A DNA stretch of 64,000 nt, taken from assembly GCA_945883755.1 (NCBI GenBank), contig CAMCXX010000001.1, positions 1-64,000 on the forward strand. Direction: 5' to 3'. The position numbers were made by a program, and so were the translations under genes. Origin of the DNA: Bifidobacterium breve. Lineage in GTDB: Bacteria > Actinomycetota > Actinomycetes > Nanopelagicales > Nanopelagicaceae. Shown here one piece after another: positions 25,867-35,255 of the stretch (the stretch's first letter is position 1; each line of letters begins with the position of its first letter). The notes beneath the pieces were generated by a model. That model saw only the letters and a list, made by a program, of their open reading frames with translations, had not been told where the DNA came from and ran no database searches.

Positions 25867-27288
25867 GTGAGCAAAGTAGAGCTTGCGATTGTCCTAGCAG
25901 CGGGTGAAGGCACCCGAATGAAATCCCAAACCGCAAAAGTTTTACATCAAATCGCTGGAAAAAGCATTATTGAAAATGTTCTGGCTGCGGTTAAACCATT
26001 AAATCCAAAAGCTACCTCAGTAGTTGTTGGCGCTCACCGTGAATTGGTTGAAGCACATTTAACTTTGATTGCGCCATCAGCTAAATCTATTTTTCAAGCA
26101 ACTAGAAATGGCACAGGCGGCGCAGTTCAATTAGCGCTAGCTGAATACAAAGGTGATGGCACAGTTTTAATCTTGGCTGGCGATACCCCACTTCTTACCG
26201 CTCAAACTCTCAGTGAATTTGTTGACTCTCATTTAGCTGGCAAAAATCAGGCCTCAGTTTTAACCGCTTTATTGCCAGACCCAACTGGCTACGGAAGAGT
26301 TTTGCGGGGCGAGAACAATTCAATTTTAAAGATTGTTGAAGAGAAAGATTGCAATGAGCTTGAGGCAGAGGTTGATGAGATCAACACCGGTGTTTACTTG
26401 TTCGAGGTTAAAGTGCTGCGCGAAGTAATTTCAAAGCTGCAAGCTAATAACTCTCAAAAAGAGCTATACCTAACCGATGTAATTGGTCTAATTACTTCAT
26501 CTGGCAAGGTAGCAGCAGCGGTCTTATCAAATGATTACACAGAAACGCTAGGGATTAATGATCGCTCTCAACTTGCAGAGTGTGCGGCAATTATGCGCGA
26601 TCGAATTAATCATCAACACATGTTAAATGGTGTGACCATTATTGACCCGACCACAACCTGGATTGATTCAGATGTGAAGATTGCCGAGGATGTCACAATT
26701 TATCCAGCAACTGCGATATCTGGAAAAACATCAATTGCAACAGGTGCAGTTATTGGGCCGCGAACCACCCTGGTTAATTGCGAGGTGGCAGAGAGTGCTC
26801 AAGTAATTGAGAGCTTTGCAACAGATTCAAAGATTGGTAATTCAGCCAAGGTTGGTCCTTACTCATACCTTCGCACTGGAACAGTATTGGCTGCTGAAGC
26901 AAAAATCGGCGCATATGTTGAGACGAAGAATTCAAGTATTGGCAAAGGATCAAAAGTGCCACACCTTTCATATGTTGGAGATGCACAAATTGGTGAAGGC
27001 ACAAATATTGGCGCAGCAACCATCTTTGTAAATTACGATGGTGAAAATAAGCACCAAACAAAGATTGGAAATCAGGTAAGAATCGGCAGCGACACTATGT
27101 TGGTTGCTCCTGTCTTTGTTGGAGATGGCGCCTATACAGCAGCGGGTTCAGTAATCAATGAAGATGTACCAGCGGGTGCAATCGGAATTGGCCGCGCTCG
27201 TCAGATCAATATCTTGGGCTGGGTTCTTCGGAAACGAAAGGGAAGTAAATCAGCAGATGCAGCCAAAAATGCTGGTGCTAGTGAATAA
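25867..27288 (+). CDS. glmU: Bifunctional UDP-GlcNAc pyrophosphorylase / GlcN-1-P acetyltransferase
   Basis: Makes UDP-GlcNAc for peptidoglycan. The N-terminal uridyltransferase has LAAGEGTRMKSQTAKVLH, GTGGAVQLAL and LAGDTPLL. The C-terminal half is a left-handed beta helix of hexapeptide repeats with the acetyltransferase site around PYSYLRTGTVL, AYVETKNSSIGKGSKVPHLSYVGDA and NIGAATIFVNYDG. Length 473, ending in a Lys/Ala-rich tail. The start is GTG at 25867 with AGGAG nine bases ahead. prs follows after 61 bases with its own strong ribosome site. Confidence 0.96.
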   Translation: MSKVELAIVLAAGEGTRMKSQTAKVLHQIAGKSIIENVLAAVKPLNPKATSVVVGAHRELVEAHLTLIAPSAKSIFQATRNGTGGAVQLALAEYKGDGTVLILAGDTPLLTAQTLSEFVDSHLAGKNQASVLTALLPDPTGYGRVLRGENNSILKIVEEKDCNELEAEVDEINTGVYLFEVKVLREVISKLQANNSQKELYLTDVIGLITSSGKVAAAVLSNDYTETLGINDRSQLAECAAIMRDRINHQHMLNGVTIIDPTTTWIDSDVKIAEDVTIYPATAISGKTSIATGAVIGPRTTLVNCEVAESAQVIESFATDSKIGNSAKVGPYSYLRTGTVLAAEAKIGAYVETKNSSIGKGSKVPHLSYVGDAQIGEGTNIGAATIFVNYDGENKHQTKIGNQVRIGSDTMLVAPVFVGDGAYTAAGSVINEDVPAGAIGIGRARQINILGWVLRKRKGSKSADAAKNAGASE

Positions 27289-27349
27289 TCACCAACTAGT
27301 AGAATAGAAGTATCAAGCACCGCCACTTTGAGATAAGGGAGGGTACTAA

Positions 27350-28330
27350 ATGAATGAAATCCGCTTATCCTCCGAAAAACGATTGCGCTTATTTACTGGC
27401 CGCGCCTATCCAGAGTTAGCAGAAGAGGTCGCCGCCGAACTAGGAATTCCAATTACACCAACATCAGCTTATGACTTTGCTAATGGGGAAATATTTGTTC
27501 GCTTTGAAGAGAGTGTTCGTGGAAGTGATGCATTTGTAATTCAAAGTCACAGTGCCCCAGTAAACAAACAAATAATGGAGCAATTAATTATGGTTGACGC
27601 CCTAAAGCGTGCTTCAGCTAAACGAATTACTGTTGTTTTACCTTTCTACGCTTACGCCCGACAGGATAAAAAGCATCGTGGCCGTGAACCAATCTCTGCC
27701 AGGTTGATGGCAGATTTATTTAAAACAGCAGGTGCTGACCGTCTGATGTGTGTAGATCTACACACATCACAAATTCAAGGTTTCTTTGATGGGCCGGTAG
27801 ATCATTTATTTGCCCTTCCGCTATTAACAAATTATGTTGGCAGCAAGGTTGATCGAAAGAATTTAGTAATTGTTTCACCTGACTCAGGTCGCGTACGAGT
27901 GGCAGAGCGCTGGAGCGAAATGCTTGGCGGAACCTCAATCGCCTTTATTCACAAGACCCGTGATCCAAGAGTGCCAAATGAGTCAACCACCGGCAAGGTT
28001 GTTGGTGATGTTAAAGGAATGACCTGTGTAGTAATTGATGACATGATCGACACTGCCGGCACAATTACTAAAGCGGTAGATGCATTAATTGATGCTGGTG
28101 CTAAAGATGTAATTATTGCGGCAACTCATGCGGTTCTCTCTGGCCCTGCAGTTGATCGCCTGAAAAAATCTCGAGTATCTGAGGTTGTGGTAACAAATAC
28201 ACTTCCAATTTCAGAAGAGAGTCGCTTTGATAATTTAACAGTGCTTTCAATTGCACCACTATTAGCACGGGCAATGAAGGAAGTATTTGAGGATGGATCT
28301 GTAACTAGCCTCTTTGATGGTCATAGTTAA
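27350..28330 (+). CDS. prs: Ribose-phosphate pyrophosphokinase
   Basis: Forms PRPP from ribose 5-phosphate and ATP for nucleotide, His and Trp synthesis; 326 residues. Landmarks are FANGEIFVRFEESVRG, PFYAYARQDKKHRGREPISARL (ATP loop), the signature VDLHTSQIQGFFDGPVDHL and the PRPP loop VVIDDMIDTAGTI. A GGGAGG eight bases before the ATG gives strong initiation. It is followed by tRNA-Arg(TCG) after 23 bases. Confidence 0.96.
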   Translation: MNEIRLSSEKRLRLFTGRAYPELAEEVAAELGIPITPTSAYDFANGEIFVRFEESVRGSDAFVIQSHSAPVNKQIMEQLIMVDALKRASAKRITVVLPFYAYARQDKKHRGREPISARLMADLFKTAGADRLMCVDLHTSQIQGFFDGPVDHLFALPLLTNYVGSKVDRKNLVIVSPDSGRVRVAERWSEMLGGTSIAFIHKTRDPRVPNESTTGKVVGDVKGMTCVVIDDMIDTAGTITKAVDALIDAGAKDVIIAATHAVLSGPAVDRLKKSRVSEVVVTNTLPISEESRFDNLTVLSIAPLLARAMKEVFEDGSVTSLFDGHS

Positions 28331-28353
28331 AAAGTTTTACTAAAAAATAAAAG

Positions 28354-28427
28354 GCGCCCGTAGCTCAACTGGATAGAGCATCTGACTTCGGATCAGAAGG
28401 TTTGGGGTTCGAATCCCTACGGGCGCA
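28354..28427 (+). tRNA. tRNA-Arg (anticodon TCG), CCA not encoded
   Basis: Acceptor GCGCCCG pairs with CGGGCGC, followed by discriminator A. The anticodon stem TCTGA/TCAGA encloses loop CTTCGGA, anticodon TCG, reading CGA. The genome continues ACTA, so CCA must be added by an enzyme. The body resembles the actinobacterial tRNA-Arg(ACG) with A34 replaced by T, which is worth comparing with the rest of the tRNA set. Confidence 0.93.
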
Positions 28428-28517
28428 CTATCGGATTTGTCCTATCTGCCTTACTCCCGCTAATCTACGGGCTCGAAGTTCCGCGAGGGATAAAACCGTT
28501 ATCGAGGGAGAAGTAAA

Positions 28518-29162
28518 ATGGCTGAAATTTCAATCAATGGCGCACGCCGCACCGAATTTGGTAAGGGTGCATCGCGCAGGGCTCGCCGTGATGGATTTAT
28601 ACCGGCGGTAATTTATGGTCATGGTGAGAAGCCGCAACATGTGCAGCTTCCTTCTCGCGAACTTGGTGTCGCATTAAAAACTTCTAACGTTTTGATTGAT
28701 GTTGTTCTAGATGATCACACTGAATTAACTCTTCCTAAATCAGTTTCTCGCGATCCATTAACTGGCTTGCTCGAGCACATAGATTTAGTGATTGTTCGTC
28801 GTGGTGAAAAAGTTGTTGTATCAGTTCCAGTTCATACTGAAGGTAAGTACGATCAGGATGGTATTTTGGAAAATGTTAATACCTCAATTGAGGTTGAAGC
28901 AGATGTAACAAGCATTCCAAGCTTCTTAGTTCTTAGCATGGAGGGCTTGGCTGCTGGTGAATCTCTAACCGCAGATAAGGTTGTTCTGCCTGCTGGCATT
29001 AAATTAATCAGCGATCCAAAGATGACAGTTATTCACTTATCAGTTCGTTCTGCAGAGGTTGAAGAGGTTGCAGTTGTTGCGGCCCCTGTTGACGGTGCTG
29101 CCCCTGTTGAAGGTGCTGCCCCCGTTGAAGGTGCTGCTCCCGCAAAGGATGATAAAAAGTAA
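28518..29162 (+). CDS. rplY: 50S ribosomal protein L25, long CTC form
   Basis: Binds 5S rRNA. The 214 residues combine the L25 domain (RTEFGKGASRRARRDGFIPAVIYGHGEKP) with the TL5/CTC C-terminal beta domain (HTEGKYDQDGILENVNTSIEVEADVTSIP). The tail is a low-complexity acidic Ala-Pro stretch built from an 18-base repeat (29082-29135) giving GAAPVE units, ending KDDKK. GGGAG lies about eight bases ahead of the ATG. pth follows 34 bases downstream with its own promoter-like box. Confidence 0.95.
   Translation: MAEISINGARRTEFGKGASRRARRDGFIPAVIYGHGEKPQHVQLPSRELGVALKTSNVLIDVVLDDHTELTLPKSVSRDPLTGLLEHIDLVIVRRGEKVVVSVPVHTEGKYDQDGILENVNTSIEVEADVTSIPSFLVLSMEGLAAGESLTADKVVLPAGIKLISDPKMTVIHLSVRSAEVEEVAVVAAPVDGAAPVEGAAPVEGAAPAKDDKK
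29082..29135 (+). repeat. Three tandem 18-base repeats in the L25 tail
   Basis: Units at 29082, 29100 and 29118, each close to GCCCCTGTTGAAGGTGCT, with a partial fourth. They encode six-residue Ala-Ala-Pro-Val-Glu/Asp-Gly units and could vary in number between strains. Confidence 0.85.
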
Positions 29163-29184
29163 GTTAAAGAGATTAGCTAACCGC

Positions 29185-29190
29185 TAGCCT
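29185..29190 (+). promoter_or_regulatory. -10 box of pth, leaderless
   Basis: TAGCCT followed by six bases and the ATG at 29197. No Shine-Dalgarno is visible. The spacing matches the other boxes of this type in the window. Confidence 0.4.
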
Positions 29191-29196
29191 TAACTT

Positions 29197-29760
29197 ATGA
29201 CATCTCGTTGGTTGGTAATCGGCCTTGGTAATCCAGGGCCTGAGTATGAAAAAACCAGACACAATATTGGTCAATTACTGCTCTCTGAATTAGCAGAGAG
29301 AAACAAATTCACAGCTCATAAATCTCGGATGGAGATCTGCGAGATCAGAGTTAATGAAAATACTTTAGTGCTGGCTAAATCTCGTGGCTTTATGAATGAA
29401 TCAGGCGGACCGGCAAAATCATTAATTGATTTTTACAAGATTCCAGTAGATCAAGTAATTGTGGCTCATGATGAGCTAGATCTGCCATTTAATTCTTTAC
29501 GTTTGAAGTTTGGTGGTGGCGATAATGGCCATAACGGATTGAAATCATTGACCTCATCCCTTGGTACTGCAGATTACTATCGAATCAGAATGGGAATTGG
29601 TAGACCACTAGGGCAACAAGATCCAGCAGATTTTGTCTTAAAGCCGTTCAGTAAAGAGGAGCGAAGTGAATTACCTAATTTTATTGATAGAGGCGGCCAG
29701 GCAATAAAGGCGTTAATTGAGAATGGAATAGATAAGGCACAAACCGCTTTTAACTCTTGA
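29197..29760 (+). CDS. pth: Peptidyl-tRNA hydrolase
   Basis: Releases peptides from dropped-off peptidyl-tRNAs. The 187-residue protein has the catalytic His in IGLGNPGPEYEKTRHNIGQLL (near residue 22), SRGFMNESGGPAKSL, HDELDLPFNSLRLKFGGGDNGHNGLKS and RIRMGIGRP. Its last four codons overlap the 3' end of the converging ppdK gene by eleven bases. Confidence 0.95.
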   Translation: MTSRWLVIGLGNPGPEYEKTRHNIGQLLLSELAERNKFTAHKSRMEICEIRVNENTLVLAKSRGFMNESGGPAKSLIDFYKIPVDQVIVAHDELDLPFNSLRLKFGGGDNGHNGLKSLTSSLGTADYYRIRMGIGRPLGQQDPADFVLKPFSKEERSELPNFIDRGGQAIKALIENGIDKAQTAFNS

Positions 29761-32428
29761 TGATTTGAGCACGGCCTGCTTCTAGCCTTGCAACTGGGAC
29801 TCTAAATGGTGAACAAGAGACATAATCAATACCTAGATTGTTAAAGAAGTGAATACTTCTTGGATCACCACCATGCTCACCACAGATACCTAACTTAAAA
29901 TCTTTTCGAACCGCTCGAGCCTGATCTCTGGCAATCTTTACTAGTAAGCCAACACCATCTTGGTCTAGTGATTCAAATGGATTAAATGGCAAGAGCTCTA
30001 GATCTAAGTATCTTGGCAAAAAGGTTGATTCCACATCATCCCTGCTAAATGCCCAAGTTAATTGGGTTAGATCATTGGTGCCAAAGGAGAAGAAATCTGC
30101 ATAATCTGCCAATCTAGTTGCAGTAATGGCAGCTCTTGGCGTTTCAATCATGGTACCAATTGGGATATCTAACTTCTCATTACCTAAAGTTTTTACAATC
30201 TCAAGTTCAAGATTTTCTCGAAGATATAAGAGCTCTCGCTGAGTTGTAACCAATGGAATCATTAACTCTGGTCGTGGATCAAAGCCAGCCTTTTTAACCT
30301 CAATACTTGCTAAGACCAAAGCTCTAACCTGCATTTTAAATAACTCTGGAATTAATATTCCAAGACGCACACCTCGTAGGCCAAGCATTGGATTTGCTTC
30401 GTGTAACCGTTTAACCGCTGTAAATATCGCTTTATCTCGAGTGCTGACCTCTTTATTCAAAGCTTCAGCTGTCGCCATTTGTGCACTTAGGCTTGCCAGA
30501 TCTGGCAGAAATTCATGTAGCGGTGGATCCAATAAACGCACCGTTACCGGTAAACCAGACATCGCTTTTAGGATTCCAACAAAATCAGCTTGTTGCAGCA
30601 CCTGCATCTGCGCAATTATCTTGTTTTGATCCTCTTCACTTTCTGCCAAAACAACTTGCTCTACATATGATCTGCGCTCACCTAGAAACATATGTTCGGT
30701 ACGGCACAGACCAATTCCTTGAGCTCCAAGTGTTCGTGCACGTTGACTATCCTCTGGCGTATCAGCGTTAGCTCTGACAAATAATTTTCTAATCTCATCA
30801 GCATGGTTCAAGATTCGATCCACCGCTTTAACAATCGGAGTAGCCTGATCTGAATCTACCTTTACCTTGCCCTCTAAATATGAGGTAACAGTGGATTGTG
30901 TAACAGCGATCTCGCCCAGATAAACACAACCGGTGGTGCCATCGATCGAGATAATCTCACCCTCTTTAATAATTAGATCACCAATATTAAATTGCAAAAG
31001 TTTTTCATCGACATTTATCGCTTCAGTTCCGCAGACAGCGGTCTTACCCATACCTCGAGCAACTACAGCTGCGTGAGATGTTTTTCCACCGCGCGTTGTT
31101 AAAATTCCTTCAGCAGCTACCATTCCAACTAAATCATCAGGACTTGTCTCGCGCCGAACCAAAATAACTTTCCGGCCAGCTTTAGCTAGATCAAAAGCCT
31201 TCTTTGAGTTAAAGACAACCTCACCAACTGCTGCACCCGGGGATGCAGGGATTCCAGTTGCGATTAAATTTTGTTTTTGCGATAAATCAAATTGTGGAAA
31301 CATGAGTTGTACTAATTGCTCACCATTAGTTCTGGTAAGCGCTTCATCCATCGAGATCTTGCCTTCATCAACTAATTGGGTTGCAATACGAAAGGCGGCC
31401 TCAGCAGTTCTCTTGCCAACTCGAGTTTGTAAGATCCATAACTTTCCGCGCTCTACGGTGAACTCGATATCACATAGATCTCGGTAGTGATCCTCAAGAG
31501 TCTTCATTAATCTCTCTAATTCAGCATGTACTACCGGCTCTTTCTTTGCCATATCAACTAAGGACATCGTGTTTCTAATTCCGGCAACTACATCTTCACC
31601 TTGAGCCTTATCTAAATAATCACCGTAGCTTCCCGTTTCACCAGTTGCTGGATTACGAGTAAATGCAACACCAGTACCGGAGTCATCACTTAAATTTCCA
31701 AAGACCATCGATTGAATATTCACCGCTGTTCCAAGATCAGATGGGATGCGCTCTCGCTTGCGATAGAGGTTTGCTCGTTCTGAGTTCCAGGATCTAAAGA
31801 CCGCTTCAATTGAATGATTTAGGTGATCTACTGGATTAGTTGGGAAGGTGCGTTCCGTGTGAGATTCGATCAACTTTATTAATTGTGCTGCCAGATCCTT
31901 AAGAGCGGGTGCAGTTAAATCTGCAACCACAGCAGCATTATGTTTTTGTAGATACTCACTTTCTAATTCATGAACACTCTCATCTGGCACCTCACACACA
32001 ATTCGGCCATACATATCTATAAATCGGCGATAAGAGTCCCAGGCAAACTTTTCATTTCCTGATGCAATCGCCATTGCCTCTGCAACCTCGGGTGTAATGC
32101 CAACATTAAGTACCGTCTCCATCATTCCTGGCATCGAGTGCTTAGCGCCTGATCGAACTGAGACTAGTAATGGATTTTTCGCATCACCAAATTTTTTCCC
32201 GACAACCTTTTCAAGGTTAGCTAGTGCAATATCAACCTGACCAGATAATTGAGTTGGAATATTGCCAGTTGTTAAAAACTCGCGGCAAGCATCGGTTGTG
32301 ATTGTGAAACCTGGCGGGACAGGTAATCCCATTTGCACCATCTCTGCAATGTTGGCCCCTTTTCCACCAAGCAGATCTGATTTACTTTTATCACCAAAGG
32401 TAAATGGATAAACAAATTGTTTAGCCAC
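29750..32428 (-). CDS. ppdK: Pyruvate, phosphate dikinase
   Basis: Reversibly interconverts pyruvate + ATP + Pi and PEP + AMP + PPi. At 892 residues it has the full domain set: N-terminal ATP-grasp (DLLGGKGANIAEMVQMGLPVPPGFTIT), the swivelling His domain with GGKTSHAAVVARGMGKTAVCGTEA around residue 455, and the PEP-binding barrel ending with LGICGEHGGDPRSIHFF and DYVSCSPFRVP. It lies 33 bases downstream of ppc on the same strand, so the pair probably forms one PEP-node operon. Direction in the cell (glycolytic or PEP-forming) cannot be told from sequence. Confidence 0.96.
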   Translation of the reverse strand: MAKQFVYPFTFGDKSKSDLLGGKGANIAEMVQMGLPVPPGFTITTDACREFLTTGNIPTQLSGQVDIALANLEKVVGKKFGDAKNPLLVSVRSGAKHSMPGMMETVLNVGITPEVAEAMAIASGNEKFAWDSYRRFIDMYGRIVCEVPDESVHELESEYLQKHNAAVVADLTAPALKDLAAQLIKLIESHTERTFPTNPVDHLNHSIEAVFRSWNSERANLYRKRERIPSDLGTAVNIQSMVFGNLSDDSGTGVAFTRNPATGETGSYGDYLDKAQGEDVVAGIRNTMSLVDMAKKEPVVHAELERLMKTLEDHYRDLCDIEFTVERGKLWILQTRVGKRTAEAAFRIATQLVDEGKISMDEALTRTNGEQLVQLMFPQFDLSQKQNLIATGIPASPGAAVGEVVFNSKKAFDLAKAGRKVILVRRETSPDDLVGMVAAEGILTTRGGKTSHAAVVARGMGKTAVCGTEAINVDEKLLQFNIGDLIIKEGEIISIDGTTGCVYLGEIAVTQSTVTSYLEGKVKVDSDQATPIVKAVDRILNHADEIRKLFVRANADTPEDSQRARTLGAQGIGLCRTEHMFLGERRSYVEQVVLAESEEDQNKIIAQMQVLQQADFVGILKAMSGLPVTVRLLDPPLHEFLPDLASLSAQMATAEALNKEVSTRDKAIFTAVKRLHEANPMLGLRGVRLGILIPELFKMQVRALVLASIEVKKAGFDPRPELMIPLVTTQRELLYLRENLELEIVKTLGNEKLDIPIGTMIETPRAAITATRLADYADFFSFGTNDLTQLTWAFSRDDVESTFLPRYLDLELLPFNPFESLDQDGVGLLVKIARDQARAVRKDFKLGICGEHGGDPRSIHFFNNLGIDYVSCSPFRVPVARLEAGRAQIIKS

Positions 32429-32461
32429 TTTAACTCCGATCTAACTCTGCAAAGTGCATAA

Positions 32462-35119
32462 TCAGCCAGTATTTCTAAGACCAGCTGCCACACCATTAAT
32501 TGTTAACAGGAGCGCTCTAGTAAGTAGTGGATCTGGCGTAGTTTGAGTACGCACCTGTTTCAATAAAGAGACTTGAAGTAATTGCAAAGGCGCTAAGTAA
32601 GTATCTCTTACCGCCAAGGTTCGAGCAAGAATTGGTTGATTTCCTAGCAACTCTTTTTTATTTGTTAGTGCCAATAATTCAGCAACGGTAAGTTCGTACT
32701 CCGCTTTAATCTGATCAAAAATTTTGTGCAAGGCAGGATCAACCAATGCTTCAACATATCTTTGAGCGATCTTTAAATCAGTTTTTGCAATTGTCATCTC
32801 GACATTACTTATAAAGGTTCGGAAGAAGTGCCAATCCTTTAGTAAGTCAACAAGTAGATCCCCATTGCCAGCCAAGCGTGCTGCTTTTAAGCCAGATCCC
32901 ACACCAAACCAACCTGGAACAATTTGTCTAGATTGTGTCCAGCCAAATACCCATGGAATTGCTCTCAATGAGGCAAGCCCACCACCAGCATCAGCTCTGC
33001 GAGATGGTCTTGAACCTAAAAATAAATTACCTAATTGTTCGACTGGAGTTGATTGGTAGAAGTAATTTGGCAGATCAGGTTGATCTACTAAATTTCGATA
33101 AGCTGTAAAAGCGGCATCACTGATTAAATCCATGCAGGAATCCCATGAGTTTAATGAGTTAGAGCTCTGTCTTGGTTTTCGATTTAACACAGTTGCTTCA
33201 AGTGCAGCGGCGAGGGTTAACTCAATATTCTCTTTAGCTAATGCAGGTAAACCATACTTATCAGAGATAACTTCACCCTGCTCAGTCATCTTTATTTGTC
33301 CATCAATTGAACCCCAAGGAAGGGCGATTAAAGCATCGTAGGTTGGCCCACCACCGCGACCAACTGATCCACCGCGACCATGGAATAAGCGCAACTTAAC
33401 CCCATGTTTAATTGAAATATCTCTAAGTTTGCGTTGTGCTTTGTGAATCTCCCACTGGCTGGTTGTAATTCCAGCATCCTTATTTGAATCTGAGTAACCA
33501 AGCATTACCTCTTGAATATTTCCACGAAGTGAAACAATCTCGCGGTACTCCTTATTACTTAACAACTTATCTAGAATCTCATCTGCTGCTCTTAACTCAG
33601 CAACTGTTTCTAACAGTGGTACGAAGTTAATCTGAGCAAACTTTACTGGCGCAGTTAGATTGATCAATCCCGCGTACTTTCCAATCAATACCGCCGCTAG
33701 AACATCTTCAGCTGATTTAGTCATTGAGATGATATAGGTTTCAATTACTTCAGGCCCAAATTGCTTAATTAACTCACCAATTGCCAAAAATGTTTCAAAT
33801 GTTTTTTTACTTGGCTCATCTAATTTATCAACAAATAATTTCGCATCAGAAATCAAAGCTGAACTTATCTGTTTCATATCTAACCTGCCTACTGTTTGTT
33901 CAAGTAATTTCCAGTGGGCATCTGAGTGCTCTCGAACATCCATAGTTGCATGGGTTAAACCAAAGGCGGTAATTGCTCTGGTTAATCGCTCAAGTAAACC
34001 GCCCGCAATTAACTCACCATTGTGTTTCAGCAGGGAATCACGCATGATGGTGAAATCAGCCAACAATTCAGTAGTGTCTTTGTAATCGCGTCCTGGAACA
34101 TGAGCAGCTGAGCTACGGTGTCTGGCTTGAGTAATTAATAATTTATGTCGGATTGCTGTTGCTTTTAACCGGTAAGGCTCTTCAACATTGATTCTGCGAA
34201 ACCGCGGTTCAATCTCCGGAATTAGCTCTAAATCTTGCGCTACAGATTTAAGTAACTCTGGCGAGACTCCAGCCAATTTTGTAGAAACGGAAAGCCCTTG
34301 GCGAAGCTCATCCAATAAGTGAATTACGGTTCGAGTGAAGTAAGCATTTTGTAACAAGATGGCAGATTTTGTTACCTCTGCAGTAATAAATGGATTACCA
34401 TCGCGATCGCCACCTATCCAAGTACCGAAGGACAAAGGTTTAGCAGTTAGACCAACCTTGATATCAATTCGATTTAACTCTTTAGCAAATTGATCAAGAA
34501 CTTCTGGAACGGTAAATTCAAGTAACTCATCTAAGTAGTACAAAGAGTTAACCGCTTCATCTAATGGCTCTGGTTGTCCAATCCTTAACTCATCGGTTTG
34601 CCATAGCAAATCTATGGTTTCAGCTAATCGGGCATCTTTAACTTTGCCATCTGGGGTATCAAGCAGCTCTGAGATCGTGGTCAACTTACTTAGAACTGAT
34701 CTACGTGCAGCCTCAGTTGGATGAGCGGTAAACACAGGTCTAATCGAAAGGCCATTTATCCAACCTTGTAACTCTGCTTTGGAGAACTCGTTTTTATTAA
34801 GTGCAACTTCAATATTAGATACTGCTTGGCTAATCCAACTTCCACCTAGATGTTGTTGGTTTGATAAGAGTTTTACGCGATCAACCTGTTCAGCAACATT
34901 TGCTAGATTAAAGTAAGTGCTAAAGGCTCTAACAAGTGAGACTATTTTTGCTACCGAAAGATCGCTAAGCGCCTCATCGGGCCGTCCCTCTTTAACTGCC
35001 AAACGAACCGATTCAACTAAATCTAAAAGCTCTGGTCCTTCTTGACGTGTCAGGGTTTGACCAAGTAGATCCGCCAACCTTCTAACATCATTTCGCAGGG
35101 CTGAGTTGTCGGAGTCCAT
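32462..35119 (-). CDS. ppc: Phosphoenolpyruvate carboxylase
   Basis: Carboxylates PEP with bicarbonate to oxaloacetate, the main anaplerotic reaction. The 885-residue protein has the catalytic His in PVFTAHPTEAARRSVL (near residue 135), GGDRDGNPFIT, VMLGYSDSNKDAGI, the loop LFHGRGGSVGRGGGPTYDALIA and the C-terminal LRNTG that binds effectors in the family. It is expressed leftward, diverging from mfd, and leads into ppdK. Together with citrate synthase and fumarase in this window it completes oxaloacetate supply and use. Confidence 0.96.
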   Translation of the reverse strand: MDSDNSALRNDVRRLADLLGQTLTRQEGPELLDLVESVRLAVKEGRPDEALSDLSVAKIVSLVRAFSTYFNLANVAEQVDRVKLLSNQQHLGGSWISQAVSNIEVALNKNEFSKAELQGWINGLSIRPVFTAHPTEAARRSVLSKLTTISELLDTPDGKVKDARLAETIDLLWQTDELRIGQPEPLDEAVNSLYYLDELLEFTVPEVLDQFAKELNRIDIKVGLTAKPLSFGTWIGGDRDGNPFITAEVTKSAILLQNAYFTRTVIHLLDELRQGLSVSTKLAGVSPELLKSVAQDLELIPEIEPRFRRINVEEPYRLKATAIRHKLLITQARHRSSAAHVPGRDYKDTTELLADFTIMRDSLLKHNGELIAGGLLERLTRAITAFGLTHATMDVREHSDAHWKLLEQTVGRLDMKQISSALISDAKLFVDKLDEPSKKTFETFLAIGELIKQFGPEVIETYIISMTKSAEDVLAAVLIGKYAGLINLTAPVKFAQINFVPLLETVAELRAADEILDKLLSNKEYREIVSLRGNIQEVMLGYSDSNKDAGITTSQWEIHKAQRKLRDISIKHGVKLRLFHGRGGSVGRGGGPTYDALIALPWGSIDGQIKMTEQGEVISDKYGLPALAKENIELTLAAALEATVLNRKPRQSSNSLNSWDSCMDLISDAAFTAYRNLVDQPDLPNYFYQSTPVEQLGNLFLGSRPSRRADAGGGLASLRAIPWVFGWTQSRQIVPGWFGVGSGLKAARLAGNGDLLVDLLKDWHFFRTFISNVEMTIAKTDLKIAQRYVEALVDPALHKIFDQIKAEYELTVAELLALTNKKELLGNQPILARTLAVRDTYLAPLQLLQVSLLKQVRTQTTPDPLLTRALLLTINGVAAGLRNTG

Positions 35120-35190
35120 GGCGTAATCATTACAGGTATCCGTGGTCGAATATGCCTAATTTATTCAACTAGAATTTCCCCAGATCAAAC

Positions 35191-35216
35191 ACCCCCCTTC
35201 TTTTAGAAGTGGGGGT
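35191..35216 (+). promoter_or_regulatory. GC-rich hairpin in the ppc-mfd divergent gap
   Basis: ACCCCC-CTTCT, loop TTT, AGAAG-T-GGGGGT: an eleven-pair stem with one bulged T in an otherwise AT-rich gap. No T run follows on the + strand, and genes leave in both directions, so it is not an ordinary terminator. It would fall in the leader of mfd (ATG 40 bases later) or act as a binding site. Confidence 0.4.
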
Positions 35217-35255
35217 AACTGGCGTTATTTGAGGATTTATAGATTGGAGCCCTTC

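Noticed and set aside
35229-35255. TTG start of mfd at 35229
   Set aside because: The ATG at 35256 has GGAG at proper distance, while the TTG has none.
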